Shown piece by piece: positions 1-8,742 of a stretch of DNA of 64,000 nt (position 1 is its first letter; every line of letters begins with the position of its first letter). The position numbers were made by a program, and so were the translations under genes. The notes below the pieces were generated by a model. It was not told where the DNA came from. It worked only from the letters and a program-made list of their open reading frames with translations, and searched no databases. The DNA is from Aliarcobacter skirrowii CCUG 10374. Its GTDB lineage: Bacteria > Campylobacterota > Campylobacteria > Campylobacterales > Arcobacteraceae. Location of the stretch: contig NZ_CP032099.1 in NCBI RefSeq assembly GCF_003544835.1, forward strand, positions 1,488,001-1,552,000. Reading direction: 5' to 3'.

Positions 1-962
1 ATTATCATACCCCAAAATCCAAAAGTAGATAATCCTGCAATTATTGAGAAAAATATCAAAAGTGAACTAATATTTGTTCTATTTTTTACAACTTTTTTAT
101 TTATATAGTTTATTATTATTGGTTTTATAAATGTATCTGCAATAATTGATATTACAACTATTGAATAAATAGCAATAAATATTGCATTTGATAAAGTTCC
201 TGTACTTGCTTCATATATTGAAACTGGAAGCCACATAATAACTCCACCAATAACGGGAATCAGTGAGGCAAAACCATATAAAACACCAAATAATAAACCG
301 TCGTATCCAAATATTTTTAAGAATACTCCAAATAAAAATCCTTGAAATATTGCTGTTACTAAAATTGAGTAAAAAACTACGCTCATAACGCTTGAAGATT
401 CATTAAATAAAATTGTTGCATCTTCATTATTTATTGGAATAATATTTTTTAAATATTGTGAAATTTGTTTTGAATATAGTGTAAAGAAGAATAAAAATAT
501 TAAGATTAAAAACATATCAGCCATAAATTTTGCACTATTTTTACCTAAATATGCACTTAAAGATACAAGTTGTTGCACTAATTTCCCAATATCTAACTTG
601 GAAGTAATACTCTCTATAAAATCATTTAAAAAGCTAAACTCTTTTAATAAACTAAAAAAAGATATTTTTATCTCATTTAAATTATTTACTAAAGTCACTT
701 GATTTACTTGATTAAAATATGTAGCAAAAGAGATAATGCAATACAAAATTGGAATAAAAAATAGTGAAGCCATTGCAAAAGTTATTATTGAAGTTGATAA
801 TACCCTATTTTTAATGCTTCTTTCTATTTTTTGATGCATAGAGTTTGTAGCAATTGTAAGAAGTGTTGCTACAAAAATAGATTTTAAAAATGGATTAAAT
901 AACTCTACAAGAAAAAATAGTAAAACTATAGAAATTGTTATTAAAAAATATGCTGGTTTCAA
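1..962 (-). CDS. AI-2E family transporter (PerM-like), 3' end outside window
   Basis: This reading frame is open for 320 codons and runs off the left edge, so the C terminus is missing. The start is a TTG whose last two bases overlap the ruvB stop codon (TTGA), giving [10 protein letters not shown] and an immediate membrane segment. The translated protein is strongly hydrophobic, with paired N-terminal helices, a less hydrophobic middle part and a C-terminal membrane block containing [11 protein letters not shown]. That matches the conserved LIPxxG region of the AI-2E/PerM permease family (PF01594). Members are eight-helix membrane proteins variously implicated in autoinducer-2 export or sodium/proton antiport, and the substrate cannot be read from sequence. 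The stop-start overlap suggests translational coupling with ruvB. Confidence 0.8.
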   Translation of the reverse strand, partial: MKPAYFLITISIVLLFFLVELFNPFLKSIFVATLLTIATNSMHQKIERSIKNRVLSTSIITFAMASLFFIPILYCIISFATYFNQVNQVTLVNNLNEIKISFFSLLKEFSFLNDFIESITSKLDIGKLVQQLVSLSAYLGKNSAKFMADMFLILIFLFFFTLYSKQISQYLKNIIPINNEDATILFNESSSVMSVVFYSILVTAIFQGFLFGVFLKIFGYDGLLFGVLYGFASLIPVIGGVIMWLPVSIYEASTGTLSNAIFIAIYSIVVISIIADTFIKPIIINYINKKVVKNRTNISSLLIFFSIIAGLSTFGFWGMI

Positions 963-1993
963 AAAAGTTTTCCTTGAAAACTATCATCTAATTTATTACC
1001 ATCTGGTGGAGTTAATCTAAACATCTCATAAGTTTTAACACTAGCAACTCTTCCACGTGCTGTTCTTTCTATATATCCGTTTGCTAGTAAATATGGCTCA
1101 ATCGCATCTTCAATTGTCCCCTCATCTTCACTTAAAGCTGCTGCCATAGTTCCCAATCCCATAGGTCTTCCACGATTTGATATAAGAAGTTCAAGTAGAT
1201 TTATATCCATCTCATCAAAACCATTTTCATTAACCCCTAGCTCATCAAGTGCATATTTGCATCTATCTAGTTTTATGGTTTTATCATTAGCAACTTGAGA
1301 AAAATCTCTAACTCTTCTAAGTAGTCTTAATGCAACTCTTGGTGTTCCTCTACTTCTTTTTGAAATCTCTAAAGCTGATTCATCTTCACAAAATATACCT
1401 AACTTTACAGAAGCTTTTTGAATAATTTTTGCTAACTCTTCATCTGTATAAAATTGCATTCTAAAATGCATTCCAAATCTCTCTCTAAGAGGATTTGAAA
1501 GCATTCCAGCTCTTGTTGTTGCTCCAATTAGTGTAAATCTTGGTAAATCTATCTTTACAGTTTGAGCAGCAGGTCCTGAACCAATTATAATATCAAGTCT
1601 ATAATCCTCCATAGCTGGATATAAAATCTCTTCAACAGTAGGACTTAAACGATGAATCTCATCAATAAATAGAATATCACCCTCTTCAAGGTTTGTTAAA
1701 ATTGCTGCTAAATCACCACTCTTTTCTATCATAGGACCAGCTGTTACTTTTATATTTGTACTCATCTCATTTGATATAAGATAAGATAGAGTTGTTTTTC
1801 CAAGTCCTGGAGGTCCATAAAATAAAATATGATCAAGCGCTTCAGCTCTTTTTTTAGAAGCATCTATAAAGACTCTAAGATTTTTTTTAATCTTCTCTTG
1901 ACCTATATAATCATCCCAAGAAGAGGGTCTTAAACTCTGCTCATTTGTCTCTTCTTCAAAAGATACTGATTCAACCTCAACTAATCTTTGCAC
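959..1993 (-). CDS. ruvB: Holliday junction branch migration helicase RuvB
   Basis: This is the motor subunit of the RuvAB complex, which drives branch migration of Holliday junctions in recombination and repair. The 344-residue length is normal. An AAA+ core shows Walker A GPPGLGKT (about residues 60-67), Walker B LFIDEIH (108-114), a sensor region GATTRAG (157-163) and arginine-finger candidates in LRERFG (169-174). The C-terminal third has the RuvB winged-helix sequence ([17 protein letters not shown]). The ATG start precedes [10 protein letters not shown], and panB lies 27 bp upstream on the same strand. The downstream permease gene overlaps its stop codon. Identification is secure. Confidence 0.97.
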   Translation of the reverse strand: MQRLVEVESVSFEEETNEQSLRPSSWDDYIGQEKIKKNLRVFIDASKKRAEALDHILFYGPPGLGKTTLSYLISNEMSTNIKVTAGPMIEKSGDLAAILTNLEEGDILFIDEIHRLSPTVEEILYPAMEDYRLDIIIGSGPAAQTVKIDLPRFTLIGATTRAGMLSNPLRERFGMHFRMQFYTDEELAKIIQKASVKLGIFCEDESALEISKRSRGTPRVALRLLRRVRDFSQVANDKTIKLDRCKYALDELGVNENGFDEMDINLLELLISNRGRPMGLGTMAAALSEDEGTIEDAIEPYLLANGYIERTARGRVASVKTYEMFRLTPPDGNKLDDSFQGKLF

Positions 1994-2020
1994 TATAAAG
2001 CTCCGCTTTTAAAATTCATT

Positions 2021-2830
2021 TTAATACTCTTCCTCTTTTGATGGAAAATTTTGTGTTTGAACATCATCTCTGTAACTATTTACAGCATCTTTTACAAGTT
2101 TAGCTCCATTTAAATAGTGTCTTACAAATTTTGGTTTAAAATCTTCAAAAAATCCTAACATATCAGACCAAACTAAAACTTGACCATCACACTCTTTACC
2201 AGCTCCAATTCCAATTGTTGGAATTGAAACAGCTTGTGTAATTTTTTGTGCAACATCGCTCATAACACCCTCTATTACAATACAAAATGCTCCAGCTTTC
2301 TCTATTGCGATTGCATCACGAATTAACTGCTCTTCATCAATTTTTGTTTTACCTCTAACCTTATATCCACCAACACTTCTTACATATTGAGGCATAAGAC
2401 CAATATGACCCATAACAGCAATTGAGTTTGATGTAAGATGTTTTACAATATCAGCTCTATCTTCACCACCCTCAATTTTTACAGCACTTGCATTTGTTTT
2501 TTTATAAACTTTTACACAGTTTTTTAAAGCTTCATCTTTATTAATATATGTTCCAAAAGGCATATCCATAACAACAAAACTATCTTTTGCACCATTGCAA
2601 ACAGCATTTGTGTGATAAATCATCTGATCTAGCGTTGCACTTAAAGTATCATCTTTACCAGCAAAACTCATATTCAAACTATCTCCTACAAGTATAATAT
2701 CAGCACTTTGTGAAAATAGCTTTGCAAACAAAGCATCATATGCTGTAATTACAGTTAGTTTAAATCTATTTTTTGCATTTATAATCTTCGTTATATTCAT
2801 TTTTTCAAAATTTTGTTTAATTATACTCAT
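2021..2830 (-). CDS. panB: 3-methyl-2-oxobutanoate hydroxymethyltransferase PanB
   Basis: The enzyme transfers a hydroxymethyl group from methylene-THF to 2-oxoisovalerate to give ketopantoate, the first committed step of pantothenate and CoA synthesis. The frame stays open upstream to 2902, but the ATG at 2830 (MSIIKQNFEK) is chosen because an AGGA Shine-Dalgarno lies 7 bases before it and the 269-residue product has the normal family length. Metal and substrate motifs are visible: VGDSL (about 48-52), the MDMPFGTY segment, EGG, MGHIGLMPQ and the catalytic-glutamate region VIEGV. No panC or panD is adjacent. It is divergent from trpA, with a 95-bp intergenic region. Confidence 0.96.
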   Translation of the reverse strand: MSIIKQNFEKMNITKIINAKNRFKLTVITAYDALFAKLFSQSADIILVGDSLNMSFAGKDDTLSATLDQMIYHTNAVCNGAKDSFVVMDMPFGTYINKDEALKNCVKVYKKTNASAVKIEGGEDRADIVKHLTSNSIAVMGHIGLMPQYVRSVGGYKVRGKTKIDEEQLIRDAIAIEKAGAFCIVIEGVMSDVAQKITQAVSIPTIGIGAGKECDGQVLVWSDMLGFFEDFKPKFVRHYLNGAKLVKDAVNSYRDDVQTQNFPSKEEEY

Positions 2831-2925
2831 AATAAATCCTAAATTAAAATAGATTTGATTATAACTAAAAATAGATTTTAATTCGGTTTTAGATAAAATC
2901 AAAAAATTTATTTTTAGGATAAGAG

Positions 2926-3666
2926 TTGAAAAAATTAGTTGGATATATTACTACTTCTTTACCAAACAACAATTTTACAGTTGATTTGGCATATAGTTTA
3001 AAAGATAGTGGAGTTGATATTTTAGAGCTTGGTGTTCCATTTTCAGATCCAGTTGCAGAAGGACCAATTATTGAAAAAGCTAATTTATTGGCTTTAAAAA
3101 ATGGTTTTAAACTAAATGATCTTTTTGAAGTTTCATCAAAAATTTCAAAAGATATTGACACTTTATGGATGGGATATATGAATCCATTTTATCACTATGG
3201 CTTGGAAAACTTCTTAAAAAAAGCAGTTGAATATAGTGTATTGGGAATGGTAATTCCAGATTTACCTTATGAGATGGGTAAAAAATATGAAGAGCTTTTC
3301 AAAAAATATAATAAAACAAATATAGCATTTGTAGCTCCAACAACACCTGAAGATAGAATTAAACTACTTGTAGAAAACTCTTCTAAATTTATCTATATGG
3401 TTGCTTATGCTGGAATTACAGGAAGCGGAAGAGATGAGGATTTATCACAACTTATAAAAAATGTAAGAAAGTATTCACAAACTCCTTTATATATTGGTTT
3501 TGGAATAAATGAAAAAACTTGTAAAGAAAAATCAAAAGATGTTGATGGAGTTATAGTTGGAAGTGCTTTTGTTCAACATCTGCTTGATGATAGTTTAAAT
3601 AGCAGTGAAAAAATCAAAAAAATATCTTCTTTGGCAAAAGAGATAAAAGAGAAAATAAACGAATAG
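2926..3666 (+). CDS. trpA: Tryptophan synthase alpha chain TrpA
   Basis: The alpha subunit cleaves indole-3-glycerol phosphate to indole and glyceraldehyde-3-phosphate, and indole is channelled to TrpB. The start is TTG at 2926, preceded by an AGGATAAGAG ribosome site. At 246 residues it is shorter than E. coli TrpA (268) because the first helix is missing: the protein begins right at the first beta strand (MKKLVGYITTSLP). The TIM-barrel signatures are present: ELGVPFSDP with the catalytic Glu at 34, the phosphate loop YAGITGSG and GFGINEKT. The position equivalent to E. coli Asp60 is Glu45 (PVAEGP), a conservative but unusual change. trpB is not adjacent, and bpt starts on the base after the stop codon. 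Confidence 0.94.
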   Translation: MKKLVGYITTSLPNNNFTVDLAYSLKDSGVDILELGVPFSDPVAEGPIIEKANLLALKNGFKLNDLFEVSSKISKDIDTLWMGYMNPFYHYGLENFLKKAVEYSVLGMVIPDLPYEMGKKYEELFKKYNKTNIAFVAPTTPEDRIKLLVENSSKFIYMVAYAGITGSGRDEDLSQLIKNVRKYSQTPLYIGFGINEKTCKEKSKDVDGVIVGSAFVQHLLDDSLNSSEKIKKISSLAKEIKEKINE

Positions 3667-4401
3667 ATGCAGTTTTTTAACCAAGATTTTGAGTTTTTTG
3701 AAGAGAATAGAGAGTGTTCCTATTTTGACAATGAATCATCAGATATTAGATACCAATTTTTAAATAGTTGCAGTAGTGAAAACTACCAAAATAAGCTAGA
3801 AAGAGGCTGGAGAAGATTTGGTAAGGTTCATTTTGTTCCTGAGTGCAGATCTTGCACAAAATGTGTATCAATTAGAATAGATGTAGCAAACTTTAAATTT
3901 TCAAAATCTCAAAAAAGAGTCTTAGCTAAAAACAGAGATACAAAAATCTCAATACGAAATCCAAGTGTTACAATTGAACATTTAGAGCTTTATAACAAAT
4001 ATCATCAATTTATGAATCACAAAAAAAATTGGCCATACAACCCAATAGATTTAGATGACTATATAAAATCTTATGTAGAGGGTGAAAAAGAGTATGCTAG
4101 AGAGTTTTTATATTTTAAAGATAATAAATTAATTGGTGTTGCATTAGTTGATATTTTACCAAAATCTATATCTTCAATTTACTGTTTTTATGATCACGAT
4201 TATAGTGATTTATCTATTGGAAAATTCTCAATTTTATTTCAAATACAGATTGCAAAAGAGTTAAAAATACCATATATTTATTTAGGATATTGGATTAAAG
4301 ATCATTTTTCAATGGGATATAAAAAGGAGTATATGCCTTTTGAGGTTTTAAAAAATAGAGCAAAATATAACCAAGAGAGTGTTTGGGAAGCTTTTCAATA
4401 A
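3667..4401 (+). CDS. bpt: Aspartate/glutamate leucyltransferase Bpt
   Basis: Bpt uses leucyl-tRNA to add leucine to proteins with N-terminal Asp or Glu, creating an N-degron read by ClpS and degraded by ClpAP. The 244-residue protein has the arginyl-transferase-like two-part fold: an N-terminal cysteine region (Cys17 in ENRECSYF, then the CRSCTKC cluster near 59-65) and a C-terminal GNAT-like half with YCFYDHDYSDLSIGKFS and YLGYWI. Its ATG follows the trpA TAG with no spacer, so translation is probably coupled. ClpS and ClpA are encoded about 30 kb away in this window. Assignment as Bpt rather than a true arginyl-transferase rests on what is usual for bacterial homologues. Confidence 0.92.
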   Translation: MQFFNQDFEFFEENRECSYFDNESSDIRYQFLNSCSSENYQNKLERGWRRFGKVHFVPECRSCTKCVSIRIDVANFKFSKSQKRVLAKNRDTKISIRNPSVTIEHLELYNKYHQFMNHKKNWPYNPIDLDDYIKSYVEGEKEYAREFLYFKDNKLIGVALVDILPKSISSIYCFYDHDYSDLSIGKFSILFQIQIAKELKIPYIYLGYWIKDHFSMGYKKEYMPFEVLKNRAKYNQESVWEAFQ

Positions 4402-4405
4402 ATTA

Positions 4406-4431
4406 GTAGTTGCAAATATTTATGCAACTAC
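4406..4431. terminator. Bidirectional terminator between bpt and feoB
   Basis: A 9-bp perfect stem (GTAGTTGCA / TGCAACTAC) encloses an 8-base loop. It sits between the convergent stop codons and covers the feoB stop. A T-rich run follows on the plus side (ccaattttgt) and an AT run on the other. Confidence 0.75.
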
Positions 4432-6303
4432 CAATTTTGTAATATTATATGCCACAAATGAAACTATCCAAGCAGTTGAAGTTGTAAAAATAAATAGATA
4501 AAGCAGATATTTCCATGAACCAGCCTCTTTTGTAAAAACCATAGCAGCAGCTAAACAAGGAATATATAACATTACAAAAACTATAAATGATATTGCTGAT
4601 TCAAAAGGTATATTCTGTTTTATTTTCTCAACCAAACCTTCACTTGGATTTTCTGGATCTTCATTTGCACCTTGTTTATATAAAATAGATAGAGTTGTAA
4701 CAACAACCTCTTTTGCTGCTAAACCAGCCTCAAGAGCAACTGTCATCTTCCAATCAAAACCTAAAGGAGCAAACAAAGGTTCACTAAATTTACCAATAAC
4801 TCCTAAATATGAGTTTTCAAGATTATATAAATCTAACTCATTTTGTAACTCTAATTTTTGATCTTTTGTAGTTGCTAACTCTATTTTAGATTCAAACTCT
4901 TCTTGAAGCTCTAAGTTTTTTGGATAATTACTCATAAACCAAATCAAAACTGAAGCGGCTAAAATAAAAGTTCCAGCTTTTTTTAAATACATAAAACCTT
5001 TGTTTATAACATCTTTATAAATAAATCTAAATGATGGTAGCCTATACTTTGGCATCTCCATTACAAAAGGTTCATCAACTGATTTAAATACTACATCTCT
5101 TAAAATCTTTGCAGCAAACAGCCCAAAAATAGCTCCTGAAATATATATTATAAAAAGAATATTTCCAGCACTTTGAGTTGAAAAAAATGCACCTGCAAAA
5201 AGTACATAAATAGGTAATCTAGCACCACATGACATAAATCCAATTATAAACAAAGTTATTAGTCTATCTTTTTGATTTTTTAAAGTTCTTGCTGCCATAT
5301 AAGCTGGAACAGAGCATCCAAAACCTGTTACTAAAGGTATAAAAGATTTTCCATGCAATCCAAATTTATGAAAAATTCCATCCAATAAAAAAGCAACTCT
5401 ACTCATATATCCTGTTGATTCTAATAAAGATATTCCTAAAAATAGAATCAAGATATTTGGTAAAAACATAACAACAGCACCAACTCCTGCAACTATTCCA
5501 TCTGAAAGAAGTAAACTTAGTTGATTTTCACCAAAAAGGTTTTTAATCTCTAAAGATATTGTTGAAAAAGCAATATCGATATAATCCATAGGAACTGCAC
5601 CTAGCGTAAAAGTCAATTGAAAAAGTATCCACATAAAAAGTAAAAAAATAGGAATTCCTAAATATTTATTCATTAATATAGAATCAATCTTCTGTGTAAC
5701 ACTCTTATTTGAAAAACTATCTACACTTACACACTCTTTTACAGCATTTTTACAAAATTCAAATCTTTGATTAATTGAAGAGATATCTATATTTGATAAC
5801 TCTTTATTTTTATATGTTTTTATAATCTCTTCTAATAGTTTATCAAGCCCATCTTTTGTTTTAGCACTTGTTTTTACACAAGCTATATTTAAAAAATTTG
5901 ATAACTTTTTTTCATCTATTAATATACTCTCTTTTTTTGCCTCATCACTCATATTTAAAGCAATTACAATCTTTTTATTCAGTGCCATAAGTTCAGTTGT
6001 TAAAAGAAGATTTCTTTGAAGATTTGTAGAATCAACTACATTTAAAATAATATCGTAGTTATTTTTATATAAAAACTCATTTACAACCCTCTCTTCAATT
6101 GAATAGTTTGTAAGCGAATAAGAGCCTGGTAGATCAACAATAGTTATGTCAAACTCTTTATAAGAGAAATTTATCTCTTTTTTTTCAACAGTAACTCCTG
6201 AAAAATTTCCAACTTTTAATCTTGAGTTAGAAATAGAGTTAATAAGCATAGATTTACCAACATTTGGTTGTCCAACCAATGCAATTTTAATTTTAGTTTT
6301 CAC
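4420..6303 (-). CDS. feoB: Ferrous iron transporter FeoB
   Basis: FeoB is the inner-membrane GTPase-coupled Fe2+ importer. The N-terminal G domain shows G1 GQPNVGKS (11-18), the switch I region NFSGVTVEK, G3 DLPGSYS (57-63) and G4 NMSD (117-120). The membrane part contains the first gate motif GFGCSVPAYMAAR and the second gate region near the C terminus (SFIVFVMLYIPCLAA). The length of 627 residues fits the shorter FeoB proteins of this phylum, so it is not taken as truncated. The start is GTG and overlaps the end of feoA by 11 bases, so the two form one operon, probably Fur-controlled. Confidence 0.96.
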   Translation of the reverse strand: MKTKIKIALVGQPNVGKSMLINSISNSRLKVGNFSGVTVEKKEINFSYKEFDITIVDLPGSYSLTNYSIEERVVNEFLYKNNYDIILNVVDSTNLQRNLLLTTELMALNKKIVIALNMSDEAKKESILIDEKKLSNFLNIACVKTSAKTKDGLDKLLEEIIKTYKNKELSNIDISSINQRFEFCKNAVKECVSVDSFSNKSVTQKIDSILMNKYLGIPIFLLFMWILFQLTFTLGAVPMDYIDIAFSTISLEIKNLFGENQLSLLLSDGIVAGVGAVVMFLPNILILFLGISLLESTGYMSRVAFLLDGIFHKFGLHGKSFIPLVTGFGCSVPAYMAARTLKNQKDRLITLFIIGFMSCGARLPIYVLFAGAFFSTQSAGNILFIIYISGAIFGLFAAKILRDVVFKSVDEPFVMEMPKYRLPSFRFIYKDVINKGFMYLKKAGTFILAASVLIWFMSNYPKNLELQEEFESKIELATTKDQKLELQNELDLYNLENSYLGVIGKFSEPLFAPLGFDWKMTVALEAGLAAKEVVVTTLSILYKQGANEDPENPSEGLVEKIKQNIPFESAISFIVFVMLYIPCLAAAMVFTKEAGSWKYLLYLFIFTTSTAWIVSFVAYNITKLVVA

Positions 6304-6523
6304 AAACTTCTACTTTTATATTATTTGCTTCACTATGTCTTAAAGCAACTTTTGATTTATCTACTCTTATTTCAATAGTTTTTTTTCTTAATGATTTTGC
6401 AGTTACACAAACATTTGTACCCTCTACTATTCCAAATGAGTAAAGCCTACTTTTTAAAATATCATCACAACTTATAGCCTTGATTGTAGCTATTTTATTA
6501 ATATCTAAATCATTTAATGACAT
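6293..6523 (-). CDS. feoA: FeoA family protein
   Basis: This 76-residue SH3-like cytoplasmic protein assists FeoB in ferrous iron uptake. The FeoA pattern is visible: an N-terminal helix (SLNDLDINKIATIKAI), the SRLYSFGIVEGTNV segment, then a basic strand and the ALRHSEANNIKVEV ending. The ATG at 6523 is preceded by AAAGGTG. It overlaps the feoB start, and a palindromic Fur-box candidate lies 17 bp upstream of its start codon. Confidence 0.93.
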   Translation of the reverse strand: MSLNDLDINKIATIKAISCDDILKSRLYSFGIVEGTNVCVTAKSLRKKTIEIRVDKSKVALRHSEANNIKVEVCEN

Positions 6524-6539
6524 ATTTACACCTTTTAAA

Positions 6540-6556
6540 ACAATAATGATTATTGT
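6540..6556. promoter_or_regulatory. Candidate Fur box between feoA and fur
   Basis: A perfect inverted repeat of 7-bp arms around TGA (ACAATAA-TGA-TTATTGT) lies in the 142-bp region between the divergent feoAB operon and fur. It resembles the AT-rich core of Fur boxes (NATWAT repeats). By inference it represses feoAB, and possibly autoregulates fur. No footprint or matrix score is available. Confidence 0.65.
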
Positions 6557-6665
6557 AATATAAAGTTTGATAAATATAGCTTAACCTAAATCAAGATATC
6601 TCTAAGTTTGAAATTTATTCAAACTTTAGATATACTAGTAAGCTAAAATTTAAAGAGGTGTTTAT

Positions 6666-7115
6666 ATGAAACAAAATAGTGATCAAGAAAAAATAATTGA
6701 AGAGCTAAGAAGAATTGTTAAGCAAAAAGGTTTAAAGTACACTGAACAAAGAGAGATAATTTTAAGTGTATTGCTTCAAGCTGATGATCATTTGACTGCT
6801 GAAGAGATTTATAATAAAATCAAAAAAGATTATCCTGATTCAAATGTTGGAATAGCTACAGTTTACAGAGCTTTAGGATTTTTAGAGGAGATTGAGCTTA
6901 TAGCATCTATTAACTTTGGTGCTGAAGGTAAAAAATATGAAAGCAATACAAAATCTCATCACGACCACTTGATTTGTACAGAGTGTGGAGTTATTGTTGA
7001 ATTTGTAGATGATGAGATTGAAAAAAGACAAGAGAAAATTGCAAAAGCAAATAAATTTAAAATAACTGATCACTCAATGCAACTATATGGAGTTTGTGAA
7101 AAATGTCAAAAGTAG
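6666..7115 (+). CDS. fur: Ferric uptake regulator Fur
   Basis: Fur is an iron-responsive transcriptional repressor. The 149-residue protein has an N-terminal winged helix with the recognition segment SNVGIATVYRAL (about 59-70). The dimerization domain carries metal ligands: HHDH (98-101), CTEC (104-107) and CEKC (144-147). The ATG at 6666 is preceded by AGAGGTG. It is divergent from feoAB, a gene order that fits iron-dependent control of both. PerR is the main alternative paralogue. The location beside feo favours Fur, but sequence alone does not exclude another Fur-family member. Confidence 0.9.
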   Translation: MKQNSDQEKIIEELRRIVKQKGLKYTEQREIILSVLLQADDHLTAEEIYNKIKKDYPDSNVGIATVYRALGFLEEIELIASINFGAEGKKYESNTKSHHDHLICTECGVIVEFVDDEIEKRQEKIAKANKFKITDHSMQLYGVCEKCQK

Positions 7116-7134
7116 TGTTAAACACTACTTTTAT
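7111..7134 (+). terminator. Terminator after fur
   Basis: The stem AGTAGTG / CACTACT with a 5-base loop starts within the fur stop codon and is followed by a short T-rich tail. Confidence 0.7.
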
Positions 7135-7231
7135 ACTTCTTTAAAAAAAATCATTGATTTACACTATTCATACATTAAAAAAAGAGAATAAATTTATAAA
7201 GTTATTTAATCTATCTTAAGGAAAACAAAAA

Positions 7232-8113
7232 ATGATTATATTAGACAAATCAATAAAAGAGCAGTTCAAAATATTTTGTGAAATAAACAAAATAGATGAT
7301 ATGCAAATTGCAATAAAATATTTTACTATATTTGGAGGACTTAAGATAGAAATAGATACTTCAAAACCAATTTTAGAATTAATAGAAAAACATATTTTAA
7401 ACAATTACAACTACTATAGAAGTGAGATAAACCATTTAACAGGTGGTTATCATGTAGATCATGCAATTCTTTCAGGAGTTGCACTAGGAGATAGAAAAAC
7501 TACAAATGCCTTTAAAAGAGCCCATGTAAGCTTTGAAGAGGGTATGAAGTGTGTTGACTCACTATATGAAAAAGAGATTTTAGATATTGATAGTTCTGAA
7601 CACTTTTTACTTGGTAAAAGGGGTGATTCAAAAGTGGCTAAAAAGCTTATTTTCACCAATCCTTTTCTTAGATTTTGGTTTGCTTTTGTATCTCCTATTT
7701 ACAAAGGGATTAAAGATGGAAACTATGAGGAGTTTAAAGAGAAATTTAAAAGTAGAGAGTCAGATTTTAGTGATTTTATTTTTGAAGAGTTAGCTTTAGC
7801 TTTTATAAAAAATAGTTTTGTAGATAATATAAAACAACACGGTCAATATTGGAATGAAAATATCAATATTCCAATAGTTGCAAAAACTGTTTTAGAAAAA
7901 ACTATTGTAGGAATGTGCAAATATAGTGATAATAAATTAAAAAAGAGTGAATTTAACAAATTTTTAGAGGATTTAAAAAGTGAAGATATAGCTTATGATA
8001 TTATAGTTATTTTTACAAAAAATGGTTGCTCTAATGAACTTAAGAATCTAAAAAGTGATACATTAAAGATATTTAATACAAAAAGCTTAAAAGCTTTATT
8101 GCTTAATAATTAA
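7232..8113 (+). CDS. DUF234-like protein of unknown function (no ATPase domain)
   Basis: This 293-residue soluble protein starts at ATG 7232 after AAGGA. The segment TNPFLRFWFAFVSPIYKGIKDG and the following FEELALAFIK (about 140-190) resemble the DUF234 domain (PF03008). That domain usually forms the C terminus of archaeal-type AAA+ ATPases of the ATPase_2 group. Here the P-loop ATPase part is absent. The N-terminal half contains a histidine- and glycine-rich stretch (LTGGYHVDHAILSG). DUF234 proteins are suspected to bind DNA, but no function is established. It lies between fur and the convergent folE gene. The family call is from memory of the motif and is moderately sure. Confidence 0.6.
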   Translation: MIILDKSIKEQFKIFCEINKIDDMQIAIKYFTIFGGLKIEIDTSKPILELIEKHILNNYNYYRSEINHLTGGYHVDHAILSGVALGDRKTTNAFKRAHVSFEEGMKCVDSLYEKEILDIDSSEHFLLGKRGDSKVAKKLIFTNPFLRFWFAFVSPIYKGIKDGNYEEFKEKFKSRESDFSDFIFEELALAFIKNSFVDNIKQHGQYWNENINIPIVAKTVLEKTIVGMCKYSDNKLKKSEFNKFLEDLKSEDIAYDIIVIFTKNGCSNELKNLKSDTLKIFNTKSLKALLLNN

Positions 8114-8122
8114 CTATAATTA

Positions 8123-8159
8123 TTTAATAAATAGACAAAAGAGTGGTCTATTTATTAAA
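8123..8159. terminator. Bidirectional terminator overlapping the folE 3' end
   Basis: A 14-bp perfect stem (TTTAATAAATAGAC / GTCTATTTATTAAA) encloses a 9-base loop. The right arm encodes the last residues (FNK) and stop of folE, so one structure serves both convergent genes. Confidence 0.85.
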
Positions 8160-8717
8160 AGAAGAAGAAACTATTGATAGAAACTCATCTTTTGTTTTTT
8201 TATCAGATTTAAAAAGTCCTCTTAAAGAAGAAGTTACAGTAGTTGAACAAATTTTTTCAACTCCACGCATCTCCATACACATATGTCTTGCATCAATCAT
8301 AACAGCAACACCTTTTGGTTTTAAGTGTTCATTTAAAGCATCACAAATTTGTTCAGTCATCTGCTCTTGTATTTGAAGTCTTCTTGCAAAAACATCCACA
8401 ACTCTAGGAATTTTTGAAAGTCCAACAACTTTTCCATTTGGAATATAAGCAACATGAGCTTTTCCAATAATAGGTAACATATGATGTTCACAAAATGAGT
8501 AAAACTCAATATCTTTTACAACAACCATCTCATCATTTGTAGATGTAAAAAGTGCTTTTTGAATAATCTCTTTTGGATCAAGTTTATATCCACTAAACAT
8601 AAATTCATAAGCTTTTCTAACACGCTTTGGAGTATCTAAAAGCCCCTCTCTATTTACATCTTCATCAATATACTCTAAAATATTTTTTATTGAATTTTCA
8701 AACTCAATCTCTTTCAT
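8148..8717 (-). CDS. folE: GTP cyclohydrolase I FolE
   Basis: FolE converts GTP to 7,8-dihydroneopterin triphosphate, feeding folate and queuosine-type pathways. The 189-residue protein carries the zinc and active-site motif FCEHHMLP (Cys76, His78, His79), the RLQIQEQMT segment, and the second cysteine region [19 protein letters not shown]. The ATG at 8717 is preceded by AAAGGAA. The final codons lie inside the shared terminator hairpin. corA lies 25 bp upstream on the same strand, so co-transcription is likely. Confidence 0.96.
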   Translation of the reverse strand: MKEIEFENSIKNILEYIDEDVNREGLLDTPKRVRKAYEFMFSGYKLDPKEIIQKALFTSTNDEMVVVKDIEFYSFCEHHMLPIIGKAHVAYIPNGKVVGLSKIPRVVDVFARRLQIQEQMTEQICDALNEHLKPKGVAVMIDARHMCMEMRGVEKICSTTVTSSLRGLFKSDKKTKDEFLSIVSSSFNK

Positions 8718-8742
8718 AATTTATAATTCCTTTACAATAATT

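Noticed and set aside
2831-2902. 24-residue N-terminal extension of panB
   Set aside because: The downstream ATG has the Shine-Dalgarno and gives the normal family length; the extension would run through the panB/trpA promoter region.
2831-2925. Riboswitch upstream of panB or trpA
   Set aside because: The gap is only 95 bp and shows no conserved aptamer core or strong hairpin.
4420-6303. FeoB considered as truncated
   Set aside because: All G-domain and gate motifs are present; about 610-640 residues is normal for FeoB in this phylum.
8143-8376. 77-codon plus-strand frame opposite folE
   Set aside because: Antisense to a conserved enzyme gene and begins inside the shared terminator.
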